From contig NZ_LYCS01000010.1 of the NCBI RefSeq assembly GCF_001659985.1, forward strand, positions 1-64,000: a stretch of DNA of 64,000 nt. The letters run 5' to 3'. Positions within the stretch are counted from its first letter, which is position 1. Each line of letters opens with the position of its first letter. Origin of the DNA: Oceanobacillus sp. Castelsardo. GTDB taxonomy: Bacteria; Bacillota; Bacilli; Bacillales; Amphibacillaceae. Below the pieces are notes generated by a model. The model did no database searches and was not told the origin of the DNA. It saw only the letters and a program-made list of their open reading frames with translations. Both the position numbers and the translations under genes were made by a program. Below, piece after piece: positions 1 to 8,758 of the stretch.

Positions 1-120
1 CCCCCGCCGTAGGAGATAAAGGAAACATGCCCCTTCATAGGGGTATGTCGACGTTGGCCGCAAAGGCCGGTTTTAGTCGACCTTCCTTAAGTTTGAACCG
101 ATGTTGACTTTCACCACAAG
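1..120. repeat. GC-richer structured element at the left edge, probable member of a dispersed foldback family
   Basis: This non-coding block has several short hairpins, for example the arms around GGCCGCAAAGGCC. It carries a core, CGACGTTGG followed by GGTTTTAGTCGACC, that resembles the core of the foldback at 50367-50473 (CGACGTTGCG followed by GGTTTTAGTCGGCC). The match is partial and the left end is cut by the window. A short reading frame starting at 128 has no ribosome site and is not called. Confidence 0.45.
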
Positions 121-288
121 GGTATAAGTGCGACTAAGCCCTCTGGTTTCACCAATTGGCAAGTCTTCTTTATCGTACGGAGGTGAAGGAAGTCTACTAG
201 TCACTGGGCGCTGGAGCCGGACGTGGCTATTTCGATATCTAAGTTATCCACAGCCATACAAATTTTATAATTTCCTAGAAAACAAAAA

Positions 289-370
289 AGGCATGAATAG
301 AGTATGTGAAAATAAAGGATAGGGTTAGTTTTACCCAATCTCTTCATTTTCATAATCTCTACTCATGCCT
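289..370. terminator. Long near-perfect inverted repeat downstream of glcT
   Basis: The arms beginning AGGCATGAATAGAG and ending CTCTACTCATGCCT pair over about 35-40 bases with few mismatches. It lies 24 bases past the glcT stop codon, so it may end that transcript, but the stem is far longer than a usual terminator and could be a small foldback element. It does not resemble a LicT/GlcT RNA antiterminator target. Confidence 0.5.
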
Positions 371-393
371 GATCGAATCAGTTACACGTATAA

Positions 394-1239
394 TTATGAA
401 TCCTTTTTTAAAAGTAAACGCTGCAGATGCATAGTTAAATAAACAGCTTCTGCATCGTATACAGGTTTTTTTAAGGTTTGCTGTATAATCTTAATAAGTT
501 TCCACGAAAGATTATAACACACTGGATATTCATTTTTCAAGAGGGCAGCTAATTTCATTGGCTCCTCCGATTTTTCACCTTTTAACACTCGTTCAATCGT
601 GTAACGTATATGTCTAACGATACGAAAATAGTCAATGCCTTCACGGTCCATTTTAACATCTAACTGTTCCTCAATCGTGTTAACTAATTGAGATAGTAAA
701 TTAGAATACGTATTTAGTTCAGATAATGATGTATCGGTTATCGCACTATGAACGTGTAAAGCTATAAAACCGATTTCACTTTCAGGTAAATAAATATCAA
801 GTGAATGGTTAATGTGATCGACAACCTCTGCTGCAATTTCATATTCAAAAGGATATAATACCTTCGTTTCCGTTAGAAATGGATTCTTTATTCCCATACC
901 ACGATTCAGACGTGTAATCGCAAATAGTATATGATCAGTTAAAGCAACATGGACCTTTTCTTTTAGTAGGACATTTGATTTACGTTTAATCATTTCTGTT
1001 GCCGTAATGATAGCTCCAAGTGTGGATTCAGATAGGTTAGGCAGTAATTTTAAATAGTTCTCCTGCTCTAATTTATTTCGTAACACAAATAGTTTTTCTA
1101 CCGTATCTTCCTTAATAAGATCATTTTTCTTCTTATTAAAACCAATACCTTTCCCAATTAATATAACTTCTTCCTTCTCGTCATTCAGTGCAATAATGAC
1201 ATTATTGTTTAAAACCTTAAAGACTAAGTAAGTTTCCAA
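394..1239 (-). CDS. glcT: PRD-domain transcription antiterminator, GlcT type
   Basis: This 281-residue protein has the BglG/LicT-family architecture: an RNA-binding CAT domain (about 1-58, with VILIGKGIGF), then PRD1 (about 65-165) and PRD2 (about 170-278). Candidate phosphorylated histidines are H103 (TDH), H162/H164 (FIALHVHS) and those in RHIRYT and TMHLQR. The sequence follows B. subtilis GlcT closely (FNNNVLIA-like start, NPFLTET, KNEYP, TLKKPV), so it probably controls glucose PTS (ptsG) expression by binding a leader RNA, with PTS phosphorylation as the signal. It starts at TTG behind GGGAG. No ptsG lies beside it here; the upstream neighbour is an HprK-like gene, giving a carbon-regulation pair. 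Confidence 0.88.
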   Translation of the reverse strand: METYLVFKVLNNNVIIALNDEKEEVILIGKGIGFNKKKNDLIKEDTVEKLFVLRNKLEQENYLKLLPNLSESTLGAIITATEMIKRKSNVLLKEKVHVALTDHILFAITRLNRGMGIKNPFLTETKVLYPFEYEIAAEVVDHINHSLDIYLPESEIGFIALHVHSAITDTSLSELNTYSNLLSQLVNTIEEQLDVKMDREGIDYFRIVRHIRYTIERVLKGEKSEEPMKLAALLKNEYPVCYNLSWKLIKIIQQTLKKPVYDAEAVYLTMHLQRLLLKKDS

Positions 1240-1327
1240 AGTTGTCTACTCCCTTTAATAATACATGGCGGTGGCAAGTTTTACGGCCGGTGCCCTTGAT
1301 GTTATTCGATGATGTTTCTCGATTAGA

Positions 1328-2263
1328 TTAATCTGTTGTAGATTTCTCCAGATCCGCTTCAATTCTACTATAAAACTCTTCTGCTGCATTATACCCTTGT
1401 TGTTTCAAATACCAATTATTAGCAGCTGCTTCAATCAGTCCAGCTACATCACGTCCAGGTTGAAGCTGAATTTCCATAGAAGGAATTTTTACACCCATAT
1501 AGTCTGTGTAACTAATCTCCTGTTCCAACTCATTATATAAGGCATCTTTCTCCCATTTCGTCAAATGAATGTCCAGTGTTATTCGTGTCTCATCTTGGAA
1601 AGCCCTCCGTCCATACATTCGCACCACATTCATTAATCCAATACTTCGTAATGCTAGAAACTCCTTCGTTTTTTCATCATGCGTGCCTAGAATTGTTCGT
1701 GGACTAAGTTTTTTTAACACGACGATATCGTCCGCTACTAAACGATGACCCCGGCGAATTAATGTATGTGCTGTTTCACTTTTTCCAACTCCAGAATTTC
1801 CTCGGATTAAAACTCCAATTCCTGAAACATTCATACAAACCCCATGCAACGCTATTTCCTTAGCCAATTCCTTTATTAAATAAGCATCTAATTTTTGGAC
1901 AAACTCTGAAGTTATTTCAGGACGTTTTGTTACCAATAACGGAATCCCCTCTTCTACACAATGATGCGTTAAATAGGTCAACCCTTCCTCCCCACTAGTA
2001 ACGATAAAGCATGGTGGATGGTAATGAACGATATTTCCAATTCGGATTTTCCGTTCTTCTTTACTTAATTTATGTAAATAAGTAACCTCTTTTCTCCCCA
2101 AAATCTGAACTCTTTCTGTTGGAAAAAAATCAAAATGTCCAACAAATTCCAAGCCAGGTCGATGCACTCGTGATTGTGTAATCATATTTTGCAATCGATT
2201 CTCTCCTGCAAGTACTTTCAATTGAAACTTATCAACTAAGTCTTCAACTGTTATTTGCTTCAT
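1328..2263 (-). CDS. hprK: HPr kinase/phosphorylase paralogue (divergent)
   Basis: This 311-residue protein is homologous throughout to HprK/P, which phosphorylates Ser46 of HPr and drives CcpA-dependent catabolite control. Visible features are RPGLEF near the N-terminus, the catalytic His in IALHG (H140), the Walker A loop GNSGVGKSE (K161), HRLVADD (177-179) and a C-terminal helix with EAAANNWYLKQQGYNAAEEF. The canonical signature around EIRGLGIINV is degenerate here (LALRSIGLMNV), so the Glu and a Gly are replaced. This points to a second, diverged copy rather than the housekeeping enzyme, which normally sits with lgt. It lies 89 bases upstream of glcT on the same strand, so the two may be cotranscribed. 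Confidence 0.85.
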   Translation of the reverse strand: MKQITVEDLVDKFQLKVLAGENRLQNMITQSRVHRPGLEFVGHFDFFPTERVQILGRKEVTYLHKLSKEERKIRIGNIVHYHPPCFIVTSGEEGLTYLTHHCVEEGIPLLVTKRPEITSEFVQKLDAYLIKELAKEIALHGVCMNVSGIGVLIRGNSGVGKSETAHTLIRRGHRLVADDIVVLKKLSPRTILGTHDEKTKEFLALRSIGLMNVVRMYGRRAFQDETRITLDIHLTKWEKDALYNELEQEISYTDYMGVKIPSMEIQLQPGRDVAGLIEAAANNWYLKQQGYNAAEEFYSRIEADLEKSTTD

Positions 2264-2348
2264 CCCATTTCACCGTCCAATTAAGATATTAATAGAATTA
2301 TACTTTAGAATATCGGAATCGTCACCTTAGTAGCTTAGCTAATATTAA

Positions 2349-2380
2349 TAGCCCAATATTCGTATTCGAATATTGGGCTA
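2349..2380 (-). terminator. Hairpin after the MFS exporter gene
   Basis: Perfect 14-base arms (TAGCCCAATATTCG and its complement) flank a 4-base loop just downstream of the exporter stop. Only a weak T-rich tail follows on the minus strand. Confidence 0.65.
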
Positions 2381-2386
2381 CAATAC

Positions 2387-3850
2387 TTAAGCTTTTTGAT
2401 AAATTTTCTGTTTACCTTGTTCTTTTTCCCTTAATCTCTCTAAATCCCTTTTCTCCACTTCTTCTTGAGATACTTTACTATCTCTCACGAAAAAGGAGAT
2501 CACTAGTCCAACAAAGGCAAGGACTGCTACCACGATAAACGCGATATTCACTCCATAAATATCTGGATTAGGAATTTCTGCTCGTGCTGCTGTTTCCCCT
2601 GTGGTTGTCATCACGGTAACAAGAATAGCTGTTCCAACAGAAGCACCTACCTGTCTCATTGTATTATCCATCGCTGCTCCGTGAGGTATTAGTCGTTTAG
2701 GTAATTGGTTTAATGCCGCTGTTGAAATTGGCATCATCACCATGGATAGTCCTAGCATTCTAATACTATACATGATTGTCATGAAAGCAAGTGATGTTTC
2801 CGTGTCTAATCTAGTAAACGGGATAGATGAGACAGCAATAATTAGTAAACCAACTAGCGCTAGCTTACGGGCACCATATCTATCAAAGATCCTACCTGTA
2901 ATAGGAGACATAAAACCAGAAATCAATGCACCTGGCAACAACGCAAGTCCCGCTTCAAAAGCTGTGAATTCACGCATATTTTGCATATAAAGTGGGATAA
3001 GTGTTTCTGTACCGATTAATCCCATAAATGTAATCATCCCAATAGCAACAGCTAGTGGAAAAATGGAATACGTAAAAACTCGGAATTCTAACATTGGATG
3101 CTGTAGTCTTAACTGTCTTAATATAAAGGAAAGAAGCGAAACAACTCCAATAGTGAGAGAAATAATGGTTAAACTTGCTCCCCAACCATAATTCCCAGCT
3201 GAAGTAAATCCATAAAGCAACCCTCCAAATCCAAAAGAGGATAAAATAACAGATGGAATATCTAATTTCGGTTTCTTTAATTCCGTTACATTCTTCATTG
3301 CGAAAAAGGCAATGATAATATCTATAATGGCAATTGGTAGGATGATAAAGAATAATACCCTCCAAGAATAATGCTCCGTCACCCATCCAGAAATAGCAGG
3401 ACCAAGTGCAGGCGCAAATGAGATAACTAGACCAATTAAACCCATAGCTGATCCACGTTTATGTACTGGGAAGATCAATAGAAATACTGTCTGCATAAGT
3501 GGTAGCATAACCCCTGCTCCTGCAGATTGTATTACCCGTCCTATTAACAAAACGGAGAAATTAGGCGCAATACCAGAAATTAATGTACCTAAAGCAAAAA
3601 CACTCATTGCTGTAATAAACAATTGTCTCGTGGTAAATCTTTCTAATAAAAATGCACTGATGGGAATCATAATACCATTGACAAGCATAAACACCGTCGT
3701 AAGCCACTGACCAGTGTTTGCCGTAATTCCCATTTCCTCCATTATAGGAGGTATTGCAGTAATCATTAACGTTTGATTTAAAATGGAGATAAATGCCCCA
3801 GCAAGCAACAATGCGACAATCGTTTTTCGATTATAACTTATCTTTTGTAT
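2387..3850 (-). CDS. Multidrug MFS exporter, DHA2/EmrB-QacA type (LmrB-like)
   Basis: This is a proton-driven drug efflux permease with about 14 membrane segments. Motifs such as GAFISILNQTLMITAIPP, QWLTTVFML, GAGVMLPL and LGPAISGW are typical of the LmrB/EmrB group. The first conventional start is a TTG at 3811 with no ribosome site. Homology and a strong site (AAAGGGAGGGG, 6 bases away) instead point to an ATA codon at 3848-3850, giving a 487-residue protein that begins MQKISYNRKTIVALL, like LmrB. A TAA lies just upstream in frame, so no longer start is possible. The substrate is unknown. The gene appears monocistronic, with the 2349-2380 hairpin behind it. Confidence 0.82.
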   Translation of the reverse strand: MQKISYNRKTIVALLLAGAFISILNQTLMITAIPPIMEEMGITANTGQWLTTVFMLVNGIMIPISAFLLERFTTRQLFITAMSVFALGTLISGIAPNFSVLLIGRVIQSAGAGVMLPLMQTVFLLIFPVHKRGSAMGLIGLVISFAPALGPAISGWVTEHYSWRVLFFIILPIAIIDIIIAFFAMKNVTELKKPKLDIPSVILSSFGFGGLLYGFTSAGNYGWGASLTIISLTIGVVSLLSFILRQLRLQHPMLEFRVFTYSIFPLAVAIGMITFMGLIGTETLIPLYMQNMREFTAFEAGLALLPGALISGFMSPITGRIFDRYGARKLALVGLLIIAVSSIPFTRLDTETSLAFMTIMYSIRMLGLSMVMMPISTAALNQLPKRLIPHGAAMDNTMRQVGASVGTAILVTVMTTTGETAARAEIPNPDIYGVNIAFIVVAVLAFVGLVISFFVRDSKVSQEEVEKRDLERLREKEQGKQKIYQKA

Positions 3851-3944
3851 ATCGTTCCCCTCCCTTTACTTTTACACAACAATTTATAAATTATAATTCA
3901 TTTTTGGCAAAAATGATATAGGAAGTTTATTAAATTTACATTAC

Positions 3945-4009
3945 GGAGACACGGGGAGTCAGTCCAGCGTCCTAACATTCGCTGGAACGCTGGTCCTGTC
4001 TTTTTTTTT
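3945..4009 (+). terminator. Hairpin with T-run, related to the GGAGAC/GGGAC repeats
   Basis: CCAGCGT and ACGCTGG arms are nested in GGAGACACGGGG...CCTGTC and followed by nine T. The flank wording matches the repeats at 13707 and 47037. The 335-base gap before ltaS holds this structure and a possible TATAAT near 4105; nothing else was seen. Confidence 0.5.
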
Positions 4010-4185
4010 AGTAGGTAGGAAAGTGGAAAAATAACATGTAAAATGATTGTCCTTTTTCGACAATATCAACCATAACTTCCCATTTCCCAATCCCTAAACC
4101 ATGTGTTATAATTAGCCTTTGTAAGTATTAAATACTTTGTATAAAAGCTAAAAATAACCCAGAAACCATACGAGGTGAATATTAA

Positions 4186-6111
4186 GTGAAGAAACTAATT
4201 TCTACGAAGATGGGGTTCTTCGCAATTGTATTAGTTCTATTTTGGTTAAAGACATATTTAATTTATAAAATGGAATTTGATTTAGGTGTGAAGGGTTCTA
4301 TCCAGGAATTTCTATTATTCTTAAATCCTTTAAGTTCAGGTTTAATTCTATTGGGAATTACTCTATTTTCTAGAGGACGAAAATTTGGTAGACGCCTAAT
4401 CTATATGCATATTTTGCTTGGCCTCATTCTTTACGCAAACATCGTGTTCTACCGTTTTAATAGTGACTTTATAACATTAGCTACGATGATGCAAACTAAT
4501 AACTTTGGTAGCTTAGGTAGTAGTATTATTGATTTAATGCAATGGCATGACCTTCTCTATGTAATTGATATAGTCGTTTTAATAGTTTTATATAACAAGT
4601 TCAAAGGTAACTGGTCTGATACACGTATTAAAATCCGTAAACCTTTTATCATTCTAGCAATGGGAGTCTTCGTATTTACTATTAATCTAGGTTTAGCAGA
4701 AGCCGATAGACCACAATTGTTAGAAAGAGCTTTTGACCGTAACTATTTAGTAAAATATTTAGGTCTATACAATTTCATTGCCTATGACACGGTTCAAAGT
4801 GCGAACACATCTACACAACGTGTTTTAGCAGATAGTGACGATATTACTGTTGTTGAAAACTACACAAAAACTAAATATGCTGAACCAAACCCTGCTTACT
4901 TTGGTGTAGGAGAAGGGAAAAATATTATTAAGATTCATTTAGAATCTTTCCAATCCTTCCTTATCGACTTTAAATTACACGGTGAAGAAGTTACACCATT
5001 TATCAACTCTTTAGTACATGATGAAAATCAAGATTTCACGTATTTCGATAACTTCTTCCATCAAACAGAGCAAGGGAAAACAGCCGATGCAGAATTAATT
5101 ATGGATAATTCGCTTTATGGTTTACCACAAGGATCTGCTTTTGTTGTGAAAGGTGATAATACGTACCAAGCTTACCCGGCAATCATTGGTCAACGCCAAG
5201 GATATACTAGCGCAATCTTCCATGGTGATGGTAAATCATTCTGGAACCGTGATGAAATTTATAAACACTTTGGTATCGATAAATTTTATCATGAAGATTA
5301 TTATGATATGAGTGCGGATAAGGTTATCAACTATGGATTAAAAGACAAGCCATTCTTTGAAGAATCCATGAAATATCTAGAAGAATTGGAACAACCATTT
5401 TATGCACATATGATGACATTAACGCATCATCATCCCTTTACTATTAATGAAGAGGAAGCAACCATTGAACGCGCGGAAACTAGTAGCAACACGGTAAACA
5501 ACTATTTCCAAACCGCCCGCTATTTGGATGAATCATTAGAACAATTCTTTACAGATTTAAAAGAAGCTGGTTTATATGAAGACTCTATTATTATGATTTA
5601 TGGCGACCATTATGGTATTTCAGATAATCATAATAAAGCGATGGAAGAGCTTCTTGGTGAAGAAATTACGCCACTTAAATATTCCGAATTACAGCGTGTA
5701 CCATTTATGATTCGGATTCCTGGAGTAGATGGCCAGGGAATTAATCATGAATATAGCGGACAAATGGATGTTGTACCAACTATGCTGCATATTCTAGGCA
5801 TTGATGCACAAGATTATATTTTAATGGGTACAGATATGTTTTCCGAGGACCACAAAGATTATGTACCGTTCCGTAAAGGGAATTTTGTTACAGAAGAATT
5901 CACTTATTTAAACGGAGCATATTACGATAATGAAACAAAAGAAATTATCGAGGAACCTACAGAAGAAATGCTTAAACTAAAAGAAACGGTACTTCATGAA
6001 TTAGAGTTATCTGATAAAGTTATGTATGGTGATCTATTACGTTTCTACACACCGAACGAACAATGGAAACCAATTGATATTAGTGATTATTCTTATATAA
6101 AAGAAGAATAA
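4186..6111 (+). CDS. ltaS: Lipoteichoic acid synthase, LtaS family
   Basis: This 641-residue membrane enzyme polymerises glycerol phosphate from phosphatidylglycerol onto the glycolipid anchor outside the cell. Five N-terminal membrane helices (about 1-175) are followed by an extracellular sulfatase-fold domain (about 230-600). The nucleophile is the Thr in EQGKTADAEL (T299). Metal ligands fit in HLESFQ, IYGDHYG and MTLTHHHPF. Length matches the family (about 640-650). The start is GTG at 4186 behind CGAGGTG. Paralogues (YfnI, YqgS, YvgJ types) cannot be told apart by eye. It is a single-gene unit ending at a strong terminator shared with the convergent cax gene. Confidence 0.92.
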   Translation: MKKLISTKMGFFAIVLVLFWLKTYLIYKMEFDLGVKGSIQEFLLFLNPLSSGLILLGITLFSRGRKFGRRLIYMHILLGLILYANIVFYRFNSDFITLATMMQTNNFGSLGSSIIDLMQWHDLLYVIDIVVLIVLYNKFKGNWSDTRIKIRKPFIILAMGVFVFTINLGLAEADRPQLLERAFDRNYLVKYLGLYNFIAYDTVQSANTSTQRVLADSDDITVVENYTKTKYAEPNPAYFGVGEGKNIIKIHLESFQSFLIDFKLHGEEVTPFINSLVHDENQDFTYFDNFFHQTEQGKTADAELIMDNSLYGLPQGSAFVVKGDNTYQAYPAIIGQRQGYTSAIFHGDGKSFWNRDEIYKHFGIDKFYHEDYYDMSADKVINYGLKDKPFFEESMKYLEELEQPFYAHMMTLTHHHPFTINEEEATIERAETSSNTVNNYFQTARYLDESLEQFFTDLKEAGLYEDSIIMIYGDHYGISDNHNKAMEELLGEEITPLKYSELQRVPFMIRIPGVDGQGINHEYSGQMDVVPTMLHILGIDAQDYILMGTDMFSEDHKDYVPFRKGNFVTEEFTYLNGAYYDNETKEIIEEPTEEMLKLKETVLHELELSDKVMYGDLLRFYTPNEQWKPIDISDYSYIKEE

Positions 6112-6116
6112 AATGT

Positions 6117-6152
6117 AAAAACCCGAACAGTTATAGCTGTTCGGGTTTTTCT
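6117..6152. terminator. Bidirectional terminator between ltaS and cax
   Basis: AACCCGAACAG pairs with CTGTTCGGGTT across a short loop, with A-rich and T-rich flanks on opposite sides, placed between convergent stop codons. Confidence 0.9.
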
Positions 6153-6153
6153 T

Positions 6154-7215
6154 TTAAAGAAGGTAGAAGCCAACTCCCATAATTAAATAGGCAGCTAATA
6201 GTGCCAGTCCTTCAAACCAATTGGATTCCCCATCAATAGAAATCATTATTGTAAGTAATACCGCTGTTACCATACTAATTAATTCAGGCCAAGTAAATAC
6301 TAGTGGCATGGAAGTCTCAAATAAAAGTGAGAGTAATACTAAAACAGGAGCAACAAACATCGCAACCTGTAAAGTAGATCCTACAGCAATTTCGACTGCA
6401 ACATCCATTTTATTCTTATAAGCCATAATAACAGCCGATGCATGTTCTGCCGCATTACCGACAATGGCTACAATGATGACTCCTATGAATAACTCCGTCC
6501 ATCCAAATGTTTCTCCTACTTCTGAAAAGGTATGAACTAAATTTTCCGACACATAAGCAACAGCTAAAGTAGCAAGAGCAAGAATAATAACAGCTTTCCC
6601 TTTCCCCCACTCTGGCTCTTCCTCATGTGTAGTCGGTTCTCCTTCTCCACCGGACGGATAAACTCCACGATGTGTGAAAAGTTTAAAGAATAAAGTAGCT
6701 AAATATAAGAAAATTAATATAATCGAGATAGCCACACTCAGATTCATCGTTTCCCCTGCAGTCATAGTGGTAGAAAAAACTTCCGGAATAACAAATGCAA
6801 CCACTATAGCGAAAATCAATAACGCCGCATTATTCCTTGCATCATGTACATTAAAAGGCTGCCGTTTAAATTTAATTCCACCTACAAAAAAGGACAAGCC
6901 TGCCACCAGTAACAAGTTTCCTAATATAGAACCAGTTAAAGAAGCTAGTACAATTCCGATTAAACCAGCTTTTAATGAGAATATCGAGATTATCAGTTCG
7001 ACCGCATTACCAAATGTAGCATTTAGCAGACCACCAATTCTAGGTCCCATAACAATAGCTAAGCTTTCAGTTGCCCTACCCATATACCCCGCCAATGTAA
7101 TGATGGTTAAACAGTAAATAATAAACATAAGTACAGTTGGCCAATGCATGAGGGTGCCTGCGACGGAAAGTGGTAGTCCAATAATAAGTAATACGAAGAA
7201 TAGTTTATTTACCAT
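6154..7215 (-). CDS. cax: Calcium/proton antiporter, CaCA (Cax) family
   Basis: This 353-residue integral membrane protein has about 11 helices and two alpha-repeats: the first around ATFGNAVELIISIFSLKAG (about 66-84) and the second around IVAIVGNAAEHASAVIMA (about 248-265), where the conserved Glu residues bind Ca2+. An acidic, Gly-rich cytoplasmic loop (GGEGEPTTHEEEPEWG) separates the halves. The closest known relative is B. subtilis YfkE/ChaA, which exports Ca2+ in exchange for H+. ATG start. The gene is convergent with ltaS. The roughly 215 bases upstream, before carD, show nothing distinctive. Confidence 0.9.
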   Translation of the reverse strand: MVNKLFFVLLIIGLPLSVAGTLMHWPTVLMFIIYCLTIITLAGYMGRATESLAIVMGPRIGGLLNATFGNAVELIISIFSLKAGLIGIVLASLTGSILGNLLLVAGLSFFVGGIKFKRQPFNVHDARNNAALLIFAIVVAFVIPEVFSTTMTAGETMNLSVAISIILIFLYLATLFFKLFTHRGVYPSGGEGEPTTHEEEPEWGKGKAVIILALATLAVAYVSENLVHTFSEVGETFGWTELFIGVIIVAIVGNAAEHASAVIMAYKNKMDVAVEIAVGSTLQVAMFVAPVLVLLSLLFETSMPLVFTWPELISMVTAVLLTIMISIDGESNWFEGLALLAAYLIMGVGFYLL

Positions 7216-7432
7216 AACTTGTTATTTCACCTCACTACCTTAATCTATATTAATTTACCCTTAATACGGAAAATTATATAGTGAAGTGAAAGTTTCATAA
7301 GTGCAACTATGGATTTTCCAACGTAATAGCAAATTTGATGATTTAAACTTTAAATCGGAACTTTTGGATAGGATTATGAGGATTAGGATTTGAACAAATG
7401 TGGAGAAAGGTCAATAAATCCACCTTTCTCCC

Positions 7433-7924
7433 CTATTGAATGATTTGGTGAACTTTTTTAGATATTTTTTCAGGTGTTGTATCGAGTGCTAATGCTAAAT
7501 CATTAAACAATATGTCTTGTATGTTCTCTAAAAGCTTTAGATCTTGAACAGAAAGTTTTTTATTCTCTTTTTCGGCATCATTTTGTTTGCGCATTAATGT
7601 ATTTACAACATTACAAATGTCCGACCGATTACCTGATTGTATTAATTTAGAATATTTTTTATAACGTAATCTTACATCCTGAACCCAACTAATGCCCGGT
7701 TCATTGAATGTTTGTAAAAGCTCTTTCGCTTCCTCTTTCTCCAACGTTTTTAGCATGGAAACTTTTTCGTTATCAACAGGGACATTAATAATGAGACTCG
7801 AATCATTTTTTGGATGCATGACATAATAAGATTTTGTTTCTCCACGAAAAGTTCTTTCACAAATATCATCAATGACACATACTCCATGGACTGAATAAAT
7901 GACCATTTCCCCAATTTTAAACAT
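7433..7924 (-). CDS. CarD/CdnL-family transcriptional regulator
   Basis: This protein of about 163 residues has an N-terminal RNA polymerase-interacting domain (about 1-65; FKIGEMVIYSVHGVCVI is the family hallmark) and a helical C-terminal DNA-binding domain ending in PEKISKKVHQII. CarD proteins bind the beta subunit and tune open-complex stability at promoters; B. subtilis YdeB is a homologue. The ATG at 7924 was chosen over the GTG one codon earlier because it is better spaced from AGGGAG. The gene is divergent from marR, with a textbook sigma-A promoter (7972-8000). Confidence 0.88.
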   Translation of the reverse strand: MFKIGEMVIYSVHGVCVIDDICERTFRGETKSYYVMHPKNDSSLIINVPVDNEKVSMLKTLEKEEAKELLQTFNEPGISWVQDVRLRYKKYSKLIQSGNRSDICNVVNTLMRKQNDAEKENKKLSVQDLKLLENIQDILFNDLALALDTTPEKISKKVHQIIQ

Positions 7925-7971
7925 CACATTAGCTCCCTAATTATATTATCGTCAACTAAGTTTACAATTTA

Positions 7972-8000
7972 ATTATAATACAAAACAACAAAACCGTCAA
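7972..8000 (-). promoter_or_regulatory. Sigma-A promoter of the carD gene
   Basis: On the minus strand TTGACG and TATAAT are separated by 17 bases. The promoter sits inside an inverted repeat, GTCAACTA (7951-7958) and TAGTTGAC (8003-8010), that also borders the marR promoter. Confidence 0.8.
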
Positions 8001-8005
8001 TGTAG

Positions 8006-8034
8006 TTGACAATCTATGTTCACTTTTGTAAAAT
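8006..8034 (+). promoter_or_regulatory. Sigma-A promoter of the marR gene
   Basis: TTGACA and TAAAAT are separated by 17 bases. The -35 overlaps TAGTTGAC, one arm of the inverted repeat described for the carD promoter, so a regulator bound there would affect both genes. The MarR protein itself is an obvious candidate (inference). Confidence 0.8.
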
Positions 8035-8067
8035 ATTGGGCGTCAGAAAAGTAGTGGGGTGAAATTC

Positions 8068-8508
8068 ATGGAAACAGAATTTAACAAACTAGATTTAATT
8101 GATTCTCTAAGTGAGCGTCATCACCAACTTCGAAGGATAATTGAAGAGTTATGGAACGACAATAGTAACATCCAATTATCTAATTCAGAATGGTTTATTA
8201 TGGCAAGGATATATAAAAGACAACCAACTATCGCACATGTATCTAAAAGTGTGGATATATCTAGACAAGCAACACATAAATTAATCAAAAAGTTAGAAGC
8301 TAAAGGATTAGTTGAAATTAATGATGTAGAAGACAACAAAAAGGTAAAATCAATTCGATTAACAACATTGGGAGAAGAATGCTACGAGAAGAATGAACAA
8401 CTTAAGAAAACAGTCCAAAAAAAAATTTCCGATAAAATAGGAACAGAAAAAATAAACATGCTTAAAGAACTTCTGCAAATGGATTGGGGCCTAGACAATT
8501 TAGATTAA
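8068..8508 (+). CDS. MarR-family transcriptional regulator
   Basis: This protein of about 146 residues has a winged helix-turn-helix: EWFIMARIYKRQPT, then VSKSVDISRQATHKLIKKLEAKGLVE (recognition helix) and a charged wing (DVEDNKKVKSIRLT). Long helices at both ends would form the dimer interface. Ligand and targets are unknown. The ATG at 8068 follows GTGGGGTG at good spacing; the GTG three codons earlier overlaps that site. It is transcribed away from carD and has a terminator at 8537-8564. The MFS gene at 8759 lies downstream on the same strand but beyond that terminator. Confidence 0.87.
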   Translation: METEFNKLDLIDSLSERHHQLRRIIEELWNDNSNIQLSNSEWFIMARIYKRQPTIAHVSKSVDISRQATHKLIKKLEAKGLVEINDVEDNKKVKSIRLTTLGEECYEKNEQLKKTVQKKISDKIGTEKINMLKELLQMDWGLDNLD

Positions 8509-8536
8509 TAATTATAATACAGATATCAGTATACAA

Positions 8537-8564
8537 ACCGTGTTGGATCCATATCCAACACGGT
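8537..8564 (+). terminator. Terminator of the marR gene
   Basis: The 11-base arms ACCGTGTTGGA and TCCAACACGGT flank a 6-base loop and are followed by a T-rich stretch. Confidence 0.8.
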
Positions 8565-8648
8565 CTACTTTTATACAATACATTTTAAATTAATCATAAT
8601 CCGTTCAGAAGTATTGAAAAATTAATTATCCTATGTAGAATAGCTATA

Positions 8649-8730
8649 TAACGTGAAACATCAGATTACGGTATTTTTATCATCATTATCAATTTATTTA
8701 TGAAGTAAGTCTTCCATCCATTTCACGTTA
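8649..8730. promoter_or_regulatory. Pair of inverted 10-base sites upstream of an MFS gene
   Basis: TAACGTGAAA (8649-8658) and its exact complement TTTCACGTTA (8721-8730) are 62 bases apart, the second ending 28 bases before the MFS start. They could be a looped operator pair. No regulator is assigned. Confidence 0.35.
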
Positions 8731-8758
8731 AAAATGTAAATTGGAAAGAAGGATTTGA

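Noticed and set aside
128-322. 64-residue open frame at the left edge
   Set aside because: No ribosome site, no protein-like pattern, and it overlaps structured repeat DNA.
289-370. RNA antiterminator target for GlcT
   Set aside because: The sequence does not match the known RAT consensus, and it lies downstream of glcT rather than before a PTS gene.
2970-3386. 138-residue frame on the minus strand inside the exporter gene
   Set aside because: It lies in another frame of a clear transporter gene and has no homology-like pattern.
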